NCBI GenBank assembly: GCA_022448955.1
Contig: JAKVCU010000030.1
Span: 1 to 40,891, forward strand
DNA: 40,891 nt
From: Saprospiraceae bacterium
GTDB lineage: Bacteria > Bacteroidota > Bacteroidia > Chitinophagales > Saprospiraceae
Direction: 5' to 3'
The translations under genes and the position numbers were made by a program. Shown here piece after piece: positions 1-7,966 of the stretch (its first letter is position 1; every line of letters begins with the position of its first letter). Under the pieces are notes generated by a model. That model worked only from the letters and a program-made list of their open reading frames with translations. It made no database searches and was not told where the DNA came from.

Positions 1-72
1 TTGAAAAATAAATATCATTGATAATCAATTATTTAAAATTTTTTATTGTTAAGTTATTAATGAGTACCTGCT

Positions 73-106
73 TAAGCGGCTAGTCAAAATTGCTTGTATA
101 ATAAAA
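73..106 (+). repeat. Copy 1 of a dispersed 34-bp repeat
   Basis: These 34 bases are identical and in the same orientation to 40817-40850 near the other end of the window, and share the core CAAAATTGCTTGTA with 39922-40001. The identity stops at 106: the following bases differ from the longer tail that the other two copies share. The repeat lies just downstream of the stop codon of the minus-strand BlaR1-like gene. It has no recognised family. The rest of 1-143 shows only AT-rich sequence with a short palindrome (ATTGAT-A-ATCAAT, 17-29). Confidence 0.85.
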
Positions 107-143
107 ATGATTTAACACAATTCTTTACGCCTACTTATAACTC

Positions 144-2168
144 TTATTGCTGAAGCATAATCACTTGAGAGTAGCGTTTTGCACCTTGTACAACACTAAT
201 GACGTATACCCCTGCTGCATTGCCACTTAAGTCTAGCGTTTCATCATAGAACCCATCGAAGTTATTCACTTCTTTTGTAATCACTGGACGGCCACTAATA
301 TCTGTTACATCAATTCTAATTGCACCTTGTGGTCCTTTAAAACGAAGGTTGAACGAAGCTGTTGTTGGATTTGGAGCGGTGATGAATTCATCTAAAGCTA
401 GGTAGTTATCCTTATTTAGAGGCTGCTCGCTACTACCAGAATCTAGTTTGAATCTTACCGGTAAATTAAACTCTACATTTACCTTTTGTCTTCTTTGTTT
501 ACCAGGAATCCATTTTTCATCCATTTGATTCATCATGTAAATTATTCGTAATACTTCCGCACTGAGTAAAGGTGCTGGATCACGAATAATTTTAGCATTC
601 TCTAATATTCCTTCTGTATTTACAATAAACTTCACGACTACCACCCCTTCTTGATTAGCCTCTTTGGCCGCTCTAGGATAGGTAATATTTTGATAAATGA
701 ACTCTAACAATTTCTTCTGAGAACATAATTGACGCTCCTTAGCATCGCCATTCAAGTCTTCACAGCCTGGGAAACGAGGCATTTCTTCTACCACCTTAAA
801 TATTTCTTTAGGTGTTTCATGACCTACTACGTGAATTTTATCTAATTCATTTTTATGTTGATGAACGTTCTCTTCTTTCTTTGCAGGCGTATCATCATTA
901 GCTAACTTGAAGCTCACAGGTAAATTGATTTCCACATCAACTGCTTTACCATCTTTTACTCCAGGAACCCAACGAATGCCATCTGCATTCATCCTTTCAA
1001 CTACTTTCTTTGCTGCTTCTCCACAAGTACCACCAATTTCTTTCACGATTTCAATATCTTTTACGGTGCCTTCTTTGCCTACGACAAATTTAACAACAAC
1101 TGTTCCTTGAATACCATTTTTACGTGCTTCGGCAGGATATTTGATACTCATGTAAATAAATTGTAATAGCTTCTTTTGTGCACATTGCTCACGCGCTTTT
1201 CCTTCTAGGTCTTCACAGCCTGGAAAGCGAGGCATTTCATCTACCTCACCATCACCGGATACAAAGGTCGTTGGTTCGCTAATGTTGTCAAGAGAAACTG
1301 CTTTATTAGAAAAGGCCATCAATGCCAACGCAAACAATGGTAATACAAGAGCATAGCGCCATAGTTTAGAACGGGATGATTTCGTTCTTGTCATCATGAT
1401 AATTCTTTTTTTTAATTGTGATTCAACAAAATGATTTGCAAATGCAATATGTGGTCTAGACTGTAATTGCCGTATTAATAGTTGTCCATATGCTTTAGGA
1501 CGATTGTTTTGCAGTACTTTTTCATCTGCAATATATTCATGCACATCTCGCATAGCCGCTTGATAGAAATACACCAATGGATGAAACCAAAAGATGATCT
1601 TCAATAACTCTATCATCAAAACATCAATACTATGCCACCCTTGGATATGTGCTAATTCATGTTCTATAATTTGCTGTTCATCATCTTCCGAATAGATGCT
1701 CGCTGCACTAATAAAAAGCAATGAAAAGAAGGAAAAAGGCAAATGTGGTTTTTGCGAAAGCACAAGTGTATGCCCAGGCTTTGGTTCTACTTGTGCGCCC
1801 TTATACAATTGCCTTAATTGATAAACACCGTAGAAGAATCTAGCGGAAGCGACAATAACACCAAGCAGATAAATCCCCCACAATACACTAGTCCAAGAAA
1901 AAGTAGCAGCTGGGAAAGCATTATTTTCCCCTACCTCAATTACCGGAAGTTGATATTGTAGTGGTTGGACAAAGTACTCCAATAGTGCTGGATGGTCTTG
2001 CTGCAACCAAATACTCAAATCAATTTGTGGTATACAAACACCAAGCACTAAACCTATCAAAAGGAAAAATCGATTACTATGAAAGAATGTATTCTTACGC
2101 AATAAGAAATAGTAGAGCCCATAAAAGACAAGCCAACAAGCGGTTAAGTTTAACAGGTAGTTTAGCAT
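144..2168 (-). CDS. BlaR1-type M56 metallopeptidase with two TonB C-terminal domains and a T9SS sorting tail
   Basis: This is a 674-residue membrane sensor protease. The N-terminal 280 residues form an M56 (BlaR1/MecR1) domain: hydrophobic helices near 5-22, 33-50, 90-110 and 270-287, and a zinc motif HELAH at 170-174 with a downstream VHEYIADE that can supply the glutamate ligand. Two similar TonB C-terminal-like units follow, about 308-422 and 460-575; each opens with EEMPRFPGCEDL or a close variant and contains a KYPAEA/TYPRAA element. Residues from about 592 (ITAPNPTTASFNL) to the end look like a type A T9SS sorting domain ending in YSQVIMLQQ. It starts 8 bases after the stop of the BlaI gene, so the two form a sensor/repressor operon. 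M56-TonB fusions are common in Bacteroidota, but the doubled TonB unit plus a secretion tail on a membrane protein is odd. The ligand is unknown. Confidence 0.9.
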   Translation of the reverse strand: MLNYLLNLTACWLVFYGLYYFLLRKNTFFHSNRFFLLIGLVLGVCIPQIDLSIWLQQDHPALLEYFVQPLQYQLPVIEVGENNAFPAATFSWTSVLWGIYLLGVIVASARFFYGVYQLRQLYKGAQVEPKPGHTLVLSQKPHLPFSFFSLLFISAASIYSEDDEQQIIEHELAHIQGWHSIDVLMIELLKIIFWFHPLVYFYQAAMRDVHEYIADEKVLQNNRPKAYGQLLIRQLQSRPHIAFANHFVESQLKKRIIMMTRTKSSRSKLWRYALVLPLFALALMAFSNKAVSLDNISEPTTFVSGDGEVDEMPRFPGCEDLEGKAREQCAQKKLLQFIYMSIKYPAEARKNGIQGTVVVKFVVGKEGTVKDIEIVKEIGGTCGEAAKKVVERMNADGIRWVPGVKDGKAVDVEINLPVSFKLANDDTPAKKEENVHQHKNELDKIHVVGHETPKEIFKVVEEMPRFPGCEDLNGDAKERQLCSQKKLLEFIYQNITYPRAAKEANQEGVVVVKFIVNTEGILENAKIIRDPAPLLSAEVLRIIYMMNQMDEKWIPGKQRRQKVNVEFNLPVRFKLDSGSSEQPLNKDNYLALDEFITAPNPTTASFNLRFKGPQGAIRIDVTDISGRPVITKEVNNFDGFYDETLDLSGNAAGVYVISVVQGAKRYSQVIMLQQ

Positions 2169-2176
2169 ATCGACAT

Positions 2177-2551
2177 TTATTTTTGATCATCATCTAATTG
2201 ATCTAATAGATCAGATAATTCATCTGTGTCCAAGTCATTTTCCTTCACTAAGAAGGATACCAGCTGGTTCATAGATCCTCCGAAATAATCTCCTACCAGT
2301 TTTTTCAAAGAAAACTTGGTGTAAGATTTTTTGTCGACGATAGGTCTATATTCATAGGTTCTTCCGTATGCTTTATGATCCAAAAAGCCTTTCTTTTCTA
2401 GAATCCGAACAATAGTAGAGACGCTACTATGTGGAGGTTTTGGAACCCCTTTGTGCAGTTCGATAAAATCTCTGACATCACTTACCGTGCATGGGCCAAG
2501 CTCCCATATAATCTGCATAATCTCTTCTTCACCTTTTGTTAATCTGTTCAT
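2177..2551 (-). CDS. blaI: BlaI/MecI-family winged-helix repressor
   Basis: This 124-residue protein has the usual length of BlaI/MecI repressors. The N-terminal winged helix is recognisable (LTKGEEEIMQIIWELG at 4-19, then SSVSTIVRILEKKGFLDH), as is the C-terminal dimerisation helix region with a run of acidic leucine-rich residues. In the known systems the partner BlaR1 protease relieves repression by causing cleavage of BlaI, and the partner gene follows here after 8 bases. The TPR gene lies 9 bases upstream, so all three are probably co-transcribed and possibly autoregulated. The targets cannot be read from the sequence; there is no beta-lactamase in the window, so a role in antibiotic resistance should not be assumed. 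Confidence 0.92.
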   Translation of the reverse strand: MNRLTKGEEEIMQIIWELGPCTVSDVRDFIELHKGVPKPPHSSVSTIVRILEKKGFLDHKAYGRTYEYRPIVDKKSYTKFSLKKLVGDYFGGSMNQLVSFLVKENDLDTDELSDLLDQLDDDQK

Positions 2552-2560
2552 AGGTTGCCA

Positions 2561-3859
2561 TTATTTTTTTTGAAAATGAATAATTTCTTTAAGCTGTTTG
2601 ATTCGATCTACAGTGTATTGCCTAAACTTTTTATCGTTTGTTTTTAGATACTTCTTATAGTATCGCATAGCAATATTTTTGTCTTTGTAATACAAGTCTG
2701 CATTCCTAGCAGTATGGAATAAGAAGGATGCTTGACCTGCATACTCATACGCCTTTTGATAGTGATCAAACGCCTTTTTGTATTGGTTCTCTTCTGCATA
2801 AAAAGCAGCTAAGTCTGCTTGAAAAATGCCCATTTTGGGCGAAACGCCTAGTTCAATAGCCTTTTTAAAGTGCTGTTCACTTTTTTCTTTTTCATCCTTA
2901 TCACGATAAGCTAAGCCCAGGTAATGGTGGGTATACTGCGTATCTTTTTCTCGCCTAGTGATTTCTTCCAGATGAAAAATAGCCTCATCCAAGCTATCTA
3001 ATTGTAAGTAAGCCGCTCCTAGCATCATTTGATAATAGTTGCTGGTATCGCCCTGAATCATAGCTCTCTGGATGTTTTGTACAACAGTCGGGTAATCCTT
3101 TTGCTTTTGCGCTAATTTTGCTTTAGTATAGCGGATTTTGATATTATTCGGGTCAATAGAAATACCTTTAAAAATCATTTCCTCCGCATACGCTTGCTGA
3201 TCAATGGCTAAATAAATACTGCTAAGTTGATCAATGGCTTCAATGTCATTGGCATTTAATTCATGTGCCTTTAAGAAATAGGCAATTGCATAAAGTGGCT
3301 CGCCAAGACGAATCGCTGTAAAACCATTCTTTTTATAATAGTAAGCATTGGTCGTATCTATTTGGATCAACTTCTGATATTGATCAAATGCTTTTTTATA
3401 GTTCAATTCTCTTTCATAAATAGATCCAAGCGAACTGATAGCCACCGTATTCATGGAATCCAACTTTAAGGCTGTTTGATAAAACAGCTTTGCATCAGGG
3501 TAACGGCCAGACTGGAAATTGCAGTAAGCAATTTTTAAGATGTAGTCAATATTATCTTCATCCTTGATATAACACTCGTTCAATATCCTTTGAGCCTTAT
3601 CAAATTGAAAGGCACTGATATAAGCTAGGGCTTGTTGATACTTTTGCTCTAAGTCCGTATCAGCATCCGCACTTTGGGCGCCTGCGTAACTCATCGAACA
3701 AATACTTAGAACTATAATTAGTATTCCGCAAAAAATTACTTTTCGATTTCTATAAGGTCTTTTCTTAGCACCGCCTGCTTTAAATGCACCGCTTGGCGTT
3801 ACTAAGAAAAGACGAAATCGAAAAGTTAATTTTTCTGCTTTACTTAAGAGAATTTTCAT
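2561..3859 (-). CDS. Secreted tetratricopeptide-repeat protein
   Basis: This 432-residue protein is built of about nine to ten TPR units from residue 70 onward (for example DPNNIKIRYTKAKLAQKQKD and THHYLGLAYRDKDEKEKSEQ). A hydrophobic stretch at about 41-58 ending SYAGAQS looks like a signal peptide, which would place the repeats in the periplasm as a protein-protein scaffold. The hydrophobic stretch is preceded by about 40 basic residues, unusually long for a signal peptide n-region. That extension is encoded inside the inverted repeat at 3734-3831, and I see no ATG, GTG or TTG in frame closer to the hydrophobic core. The annotated start is therefore the only usable one, but the true N-terminus is uncertain. 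It lies 9 bases upstream of blaI and is likely in the same operon. Confidence 0.82.
   Translation of the reverse strand: MKILLSKAEKLTFRFRLFLVTPSGAFKAGGAKKRPYRNRKVIFCGILIIVLSICSMSYAGAQSADADTDLEQKYQQALAYISAFQFDKAQRILNECYIKDEDNIDYILKIAYCNFQSGRYPDAKLFYQTALKLDSMNTVAISSLGSIYERELNYKKAFDQYQKLIQIDTTNAYYYKKNGFTAIRLGEPLYAIAYFLKAHELNANDIEAIDQLSSIYLAIDQQAYAEEMIFKGISIDPNNIKIRYTKAKLAQKQKDYPTVVQNIQRAMIQGDTSNYYQMMLGAAYLQLDSLDEAIFHLEEITRREKDTQYTHHYLGLAYRDKDEKEKSEQHFKKAIELGVSPKMGIFQADLAAFYAEENQYKKAFDHYQKAYEYAGQASFLFHTARNADLYYKDKNIAMRYYKKYLKTNDKKFRQYTVDRIKQLKEIIHFQKK
3734..3831. repeat. Large imperfect inverted repeat over the TPR gene start
   Basis: The left arm 3734-3775 and right arm 3795-3831 are reverse complements over about 37 positions, apart from a 5-6 base insertion in the left arm (TATAAG region, 3751-3756) and a few mismatches; the spacer is 19 bases. 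The arms encode EKLTFRFRLFLVT and AKKRPYRNRKVIF of the same protein. As RNA this would form a long hairpin close to the start codon. It could control translation, or record a template-switch mutation that rebuilt the 5' end of the gene. Confidence 0.75.
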
Positions 3860-3931
3860 ATTACAACGGTTCTTTTCGTCCTATAACGTAAAAATAAGTC
3901 ATTTAACTTAACAATAAAGATGTGGGCAAGA

Positions 3932-4455
3932 TCATTTTTGGTGTATAAGAGGGTAAAAAGTTTTTACTTCCTTCCGTAAAGCCTGCAATTTTTCATCACT
4001 GGCATTAAAGACGCGAAGGCTTTATACCCGAGGTTGATCAAGGGATTGTACGATTTTTAAGAAATCGATCTAGTTACAGAATTTTAGACTGAAGCGTTTT
4101 CGTTTAATATTTTCGTTGCGGTAGGCCCACCAATAATACTAATAGTTATTCTAGTCATTGATCACTACAGATGATTTAGAAATGCTATTTTATTCCACAA
4201 TTTGAAAAAACAATTCTTTTATCTGTTGGATTGTTTCTTTACCATCAGAAACAGCTCCTAACTGGTACTTCTATGGCTCTTTCTTGAAAAATCTCTGGAA
4301 TAATATTCTTTGATGATGATCTCTAGTTTGATTTCATCAGGTTGGACCATGACATCTGCGCTACCTGTAATTTCAATAAAACGTTCTTCCTGTGCTTCGA
4401 TTTGCTAAAAAGCAAAGAGCAATTAGGTTAGAAGCAATAATCTTTTCATTTTCAT
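3932..4455 (-). pseudogene. Decayed SIMPL/DUF541-domain secreted protein
   Basis: No intact reading frame exists here, but the minus strand from ATG at 4455 reads as a broken SIMPL (DUF541) gene. The opening is a signal peptide (MKRLLLLT, stop, LLFAF, stop, QIEAQ), followed by FIEITGSADVMVQPDEIKL, the typical start of the SIMPL domain. After a frame change near 4260 and a stop, a second recognisable block (about 4140-3935) contains YRNENIKRKRFSLKFC and VFNASDEKLQALRKEVK. At least four in-frame stops and one or more frameshifts are visible, and the 3' half of the usual length of about 230 residues is missing. SIMPL proteins are periplasmic or surface proteins of poorly known function. The family call comes from motif memory and needs a translated search. 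Confidence 0.8.
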
Positions 4456-4477
4456 AGCTTTAAATCATCTTTAGAAT

Positions 4478-5017
4478 TTATTGGTCGGTCGCCATATCTA
4501 ATAACTTATTGATCGTCTTCCAATTTCTAGTGGTCGCACTTACTTTGAGTTTTCGTTCGAAGAAGTTATTATTTAGCTTCGATCTTCCATATCCGTTAGG
4601 GAAATAAAAATCTAGGTGGGTCTCGTGCAGTATAAATTCTTCTGGACTGTAATCTACTGCTTCTAGGGTGGCTATTTTCTCTTCACTTGGTTTTTCGGCC
4701 AAGAAAGTGACATACAATTTGCTAATATCTTTACCTGCTTTGAAATAAGTATTCTGCTCAATAACCGATTGTAAATAATCTGCTGTAAGTACTAATACCG
4801 GCACATCGAAGCCGTATGCCTCTTTGATTTCATCCGAAATCTTTTGCGCTAATTCAGCTTTATCAGCATTTTCACTTTTGAACACAATATTGCCACTTTG
4901 AATATAAGTCTGTACATCTTGCAAGCCAGCATCTCCAAGATATGTTCGTAAGTCAGCCATCTTTATTTTCTTCTGGCCACTTACATTAATCCCTCTCAAC
5001 AAAGCAATATAAATCAT
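4478..5017 (-). CDS. DUF1697-family protein
   Basis: This 179-residue protein has the standard length and opening of DUF1697 (MIYIALLRGINVSGQKKIKM), followed by LRTYLGDAGLQDVQTYIQSGNIVF, a signature of the family. The C-terminal YGRSKLNNNFFERKLKVSATTRNWKT is also typical. Family members are soluble and of unknown biochemical function. Its ATG overlaps the stop of the Ig-like lipoprotein gene by four bases (ATGA, 5014-5017), so the two are translationally coupled despite having no obvious functional link. Confidence 0.92.
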   Translation of the reverse strand: MIYIALLRGINVSGQKKIKMADLRTYLGDAGLQDVQTYIQSGNIVFKSENADKAELAQKISDEIKEAYGFDVPVLVLTADYLQSVIEQNTYFKAGKDISKLYVTFLAEKPSEEKIATLEAVDYSPEEFILHETHLDFYFPNGYGRSKLNNNFFERKLKVSATTRNWKTINKLLDMATDQ

Positions 5018-6696
5018 CGTTTCGAATTTGGTTGGCCTATCGTTTCAGGAACAGGTAGTGGTGCATTAATAGATATGTTGGCATCCACATCCCAATTGGC
5101 TCGTAATTTCTGTTCGATAGCCAATCGACGTATTTTTTCTGGTTGAATCTTCAAATCATAATTACCAGTATCCCACTTTCCGTTTTGGTTGCTGTCTGTC
5201 ACAATCTGTACGCTATAATTACCTGGCGGAAGTGTTTTAAAGTTGCGCTGATAAGAATCCACACCGCTTACGCTAAATTCATCTACAATATTATCCTTTC
5301 GGAAAATCAGTTGGATAACATAGGTCTCTAAAGTATCTAAATCACTCAAAGTAAGATTTAGATTACCAAATTTCTTTCTAAGTTCGGCTTGGTATCCTTG
5401 CCTGATCGTATCATTTTGCAGATCAAAAAAGTCAGTCATTGCTCCTGGCAATAAAACAACCTCGTACTCTTTTCCTTCTTTCCAAGGGAATTGTATTTTT
5501 ATGTATTGTGGTAGCAGGCTATCTACTTCAAATAAGCTAGGTTGTACCCTTATCTTAGTAGTATCTTCAAATAATTGTACCAAGCTCGTATCAAAGCTAC
5601 TAATGGGATGATTAAATGTTAGTTGAAATGCCTTATCTGGATTAAGGTTCTTTTTTCCTTCTTTGTTCAAGTTGGTGCACTCGAGGCGGGCACTTTCGTA
5701 AAAATCAGCTTTTTCGGTAGGCCTCACTTGTATGGTATCTTGAAGACTACTATCTTTTTGAATATAGATTTTCCAATAATCAGGCGTTTCTATATCGTAC
5801 CAAAGCTTTAAAGAATCATCCATTTCGACAAGTAGAGACTTTTGCCCAATATCATCAAAGGTGAAGTCGTAGGCTTTAGGCTTTTTATTAAACTTCAATA
5901 CTGCTTTACCATAACGCTTGGTATCATCTTCCATTAATCGTAGTCGCTCTTCCTCTGCAAAAAGTCGTAACTCAATATTTTGAGAAGTATCTGCACTAAT
6001 TTCAATAGGTTCTTCAAGAAAACCAATTTCTTCATTGTCCAAGTCAAAGAGATAATTAAAATTGACATCTTTTAGTGCAAATACCTTAAAACTACCTGAC
6101 TTCAAATTATCAACTTGAAAGCTGCCGTCTTCACTGGTTTTGCCGAAGTAAAAGGGCCTTTCTGTTCGCACAACAGTATCTGCCAAATTTTCATAAAGCA
6201 TGAACAAGGCTCCCCCTTCCGGACTTCCGTCAAATGCATCTACAATTCGCCCTCTCACACTCAAAGAATCAATAAAATCACCTGTAGAAAAAACAAATCG
6301 TAGGTTCTCAGCTGGATTTTTCTCGGTCAAATCTTTTACCGCTTCACCAAAGTTGATAGTATAAGTAGTATTTGCTCTAAGCGTATCTTCTTCTGGAAAA
6401 TCAAAACGTACAGTTTTACCACGTAGCTTCACCGTAAACTTCCCATTTAAAGGAGGCGAAACAATCACCTGATTAAATACATCCTCTAAAACAATCCACT
6501 CATCAAAAGTCAACTCAATACGCTGCTTTTTGAAGTTCGTCTGCATATTAGGCGTAGAGTCGGTCGTATCAATACTAGGAGGTGTAATATCTTCAGGCCC
6601 ACCTGATGGAGGTAATGGACTAGCACATTGACTTAAGCATGCTACAACCAATAAAACCATCAAAAAATAATACCCACTTCTTTGTGTTTGCACCAT
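5014..6696 (-). CDS. Ig-like-domain lipoprotein (Bacteroidota Big_5 type)
   Basis: The chosen ATG at 6696 gives 560 residues; an upstream ATG at 6717 would add seven. The N-terminus is a lipoprotein signal: a hydrophobic segment (YYFLMVLLVVACLSQC) with a lipobox-like LSQC and then ASPLPPSGGPEDITPP, a sequence common at the start of these proteins. An Ig-like fold follows (about residues 40-140, with RIELTFDEWIVLEDV and TINFGEAVKDLTEKNP), then a carboxypeptidase-regulatory-like/SpaA-like beta domain around 145-230 (GSPEGGALFMLYENL, GSFKVFALKDVNFNYLFDL). Further beta-rich repeats continue to the end. It is probably an outer-membrane-anchored protein facing the periplasm or the surface. Relatives are widespread in the phylum and have no assigned role. 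Confidence 0.85.
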   Translation of the reverse strand: MVQTQRSGYYFLMVLLVVACLSQCASPLPPSGGPEDITPPSIDTTDSTPNMQTNFKKQRIELTFDEWIVLEDVFNQVIVSPPLNGKFTVKLRGKTVRFDFPEEDTLRANTTYTINFGEAVKDLTEKNPAENLRFVFSTGDFIDSLSVRGRIVDAFDGSPEGGALFMLYENLADTVVRTERPFYFGKTSEDGSFQVDNLKSGSFKVFALKDVNFNYLFDLDNEEIGFLEEPIEISADTSQNIELRLFAEEERLRLMEDDTKRYGKAVLKFNKKPKAYDFTFDDIGQKSLLVEMDDSLKLWYDIETPDYWKIYIQKDSSLQDTIQVRPTEKADFYESARLECTNLNKEGKKNLNPDKAFQLTFNHPISSFDTSLVQLFEDTTKIRVQPSLFEVDSLLPQYIKIQFPWKEGKEYEVVLLPGAMTDFFDLQNDTIRQGYQAELRKKFGNLNLTLSDLDTLETYVIQLIFRKDNIVDEFSVSGVDSYQRNFKTLPPGNYSVQIVTDSNQNGKWDTGNYDLKIQPEKIRRLAIEQKLRANWDVDANISINAPLPVPETIGQPNSKR

Positions 6697-6823
6697 ATCA
6701 TATAAATTTCGCCCCAAAAATAGGAGTATCCCTACATTGAAGAAACTTTTCTGCTCTTTTTATATACAGGAACGTTTCAGAAAACTAAAAAATGCTTGAT
6801 GGAAGGTTAATGGAAAGTCAAAA

Positions 6824-6847
6824 GGTGATGGGGTGATAGGGTGATGG
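6824..6847 (+). repeat. Three tandem copies of an 8-base unit GGTGATRG
   Basis: GGTGATGG, GGTGATAG and GGTGATGG follow one another without a gap in the 230-base region between the Ig-like lipoprotein gene and the Crp/Fnr gene. It is a short tandem repeat that could vary in copy number. Confidence 0.8.
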
Positions 6848-6926
6848 GAAATTTTAAAAAATTTGATGCCAATCGAATATAAAAAACTACTAATCTTAAC
6901 CATTGCACTTTTACCCCTTAGTTAAA

Positions 6927-7589
6927 TCACTTTTTACTAGCCAAACGCTTACGGATACGGCTCAAAGATTCAGGTTTAATGCCTAGATAACTAGCTAATT
7001 GGTATTGCGGAACACGATGCAATAAATCAGGGCGAGTATCCAGTACATTCAAGTAACGTTCTTCTGGAGTAGAGTGAATATATTGTGTCATCTTTTCCTG
7101 ATATTCTCCATGCATTTTCTCTAATTCAATACGGCAAGTCGTTTCAAAATGAGGAAACATACGGTACAGATCTTTTTCATCTTGCTCTTCTAGCATGGAC
7201 ATCGTGCAATCTTCTATACACTCTAGATTATACTTGGAAGGAATACCATATACGTGGCTCAAAGTAGCTGTTACTGGCTGCATATCAGTAAAAAACTCTA
7301 CTGTAATTTCTGATCCATCTTTAATATAATATTGCCGAACTAAACCTTTAAAATTGAAATAACAATGTTTAGAGATTTCTCCCTCTCTTAGCAAATAAGC
7401 CCCTTTTTTAAAAACCTTCACCGGATTCTTTGCAATGATAAATTGCATCTCTTCTATATTTAAGGGCTTCTTACTAATGGTAGAAATTAACTGTACAACG
7501 GGATGCTCAGATAGTTTCGTTGGATGAGGAGAATGAACGATAGTATTAAAACTTGATCTAGTCATGGCCATTTCGTTTTGCTCGTGCAA
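6927..7589 (-). CDS. Crp/Fnr-family transcriptional regulator
   Basis: This 220-residue protein has a cyclic-nucleotide-binding-like beta-roll at about 50-150 (FKKGAYLLREGEISKHCYFNFKG, then DGSEITVEFF) and a C-terminal helix-turn-helix (VPQYQLASYLGIKPESLSRI at about 193-212). The cAMP-binding consensus FGE(I/L)AL...R is absent (FFTDMQPVTATLSH takes its place), as in most Bacteroidota members of this family, so the ligand is unknown. No cysteine cluster for an iron-sulfur centre is present. The gene diverges from tldD, and a 9-base-arm palindrome at 7929-7949 lies before tldD. An in-frame ATG at codon 7 or 9 could be the real start. Confidence 0.88.
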   Translation of the reverse strand: MHEQNEMAMTRSSFNTIVHSPHPTKLSEHPVVQLISTISKKPLNIEEMQFIIAKNPVKVFKKGAYLLREGEISKHCYFNFKGLVRQYYIKDGSEITVEFFTDMQPVTATLSHVYGIPSKYNLECIEDCTMSMLEEQDEKDLYRMFPHFETTCRIELEKMHGEYQEKMTQYIHSTPEERYLNVLDTRPDLLHRVPQYQLASYLGIKPESLSRIRKRLASKK

Positions 7590-7631
7590 AATTATATCAA
7601 TCCTGATGATTTATATACTCTCTTAGATAAC

Positions 7632-7666
7632 CAAAGCTATTCTCTCGACTAAAAAGACCTCTCCAA
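7632..7666 (-). promoter_or_regulatory. Candidate promoter of the Crp/Fnr gene
   Basis: On the minus strand TAGCTTTG (7639-7632) matches the Bacteroidota -7 box TAnnTTTG exactly, and TTG (7666-7664) lies 24 bases upstream of it, slightly longer than the best spacing of about 19-23. The start codon is 43 bases downstream. The remainder of 7590-7966 holds no gene that I can see. Confidence 0.4.
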
Positions 7667-7928
7667 TTCTACTATTTGTATTTTGCTTTATTCTTGGCAT
7701 ACCCCCTTTACTATCCTAGCATACAGCATTTTGCATATAGCATTGATACCAAAACTATTATTCATTCTTCTACAAAGACCTATGTTCTAAATTCTCTTTT
7801 TTGTAATTTCCCGAAATAAAAGAAATTCATCTGCAAAAACTTAGCAATTTATGACACATTGCTTATGATCTCTTCTTTTATTTTTCTCTACCCCAAATGC
7901 AACCAGATTCACCTAATTATTTAACATG

Positions 7929-7949
7929 GTATAAGATCCTATCTTATAC
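7929..7949. promoter_or_regulatory. Perfect palindrome, candidate operator upstream of tldD
   Basis: GTATAAGAT-CCT-ATCTTATAC has two perfect 9-base arms with a 3-base centre and ends 17 bases before the tldD start codon. There is no T-run after it, so it is not a terminator. The position suits an operator or a leader hairpin; the divergent Crp/Fnr protein is one possible binder, although the arms do not resemble the classic TGTGA/TCACA site. Confidence 0.5.
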
Positions 7950-7966
7950 ATTCATAACAACATGGT

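Noticed and set aside
907-1110. Open frame on the plus strand inside the BlaR1-like gene
   Set aside because: It is a shadow of the TonB-C coding region on the other strand; no known domain and no promoter.
2177-2551. Beta-lactam resistance locus
   Set aside because: BlaI and BlaR1-like proteins are present but no beta-lactamase or penicillin-binding protein gene is in the window.
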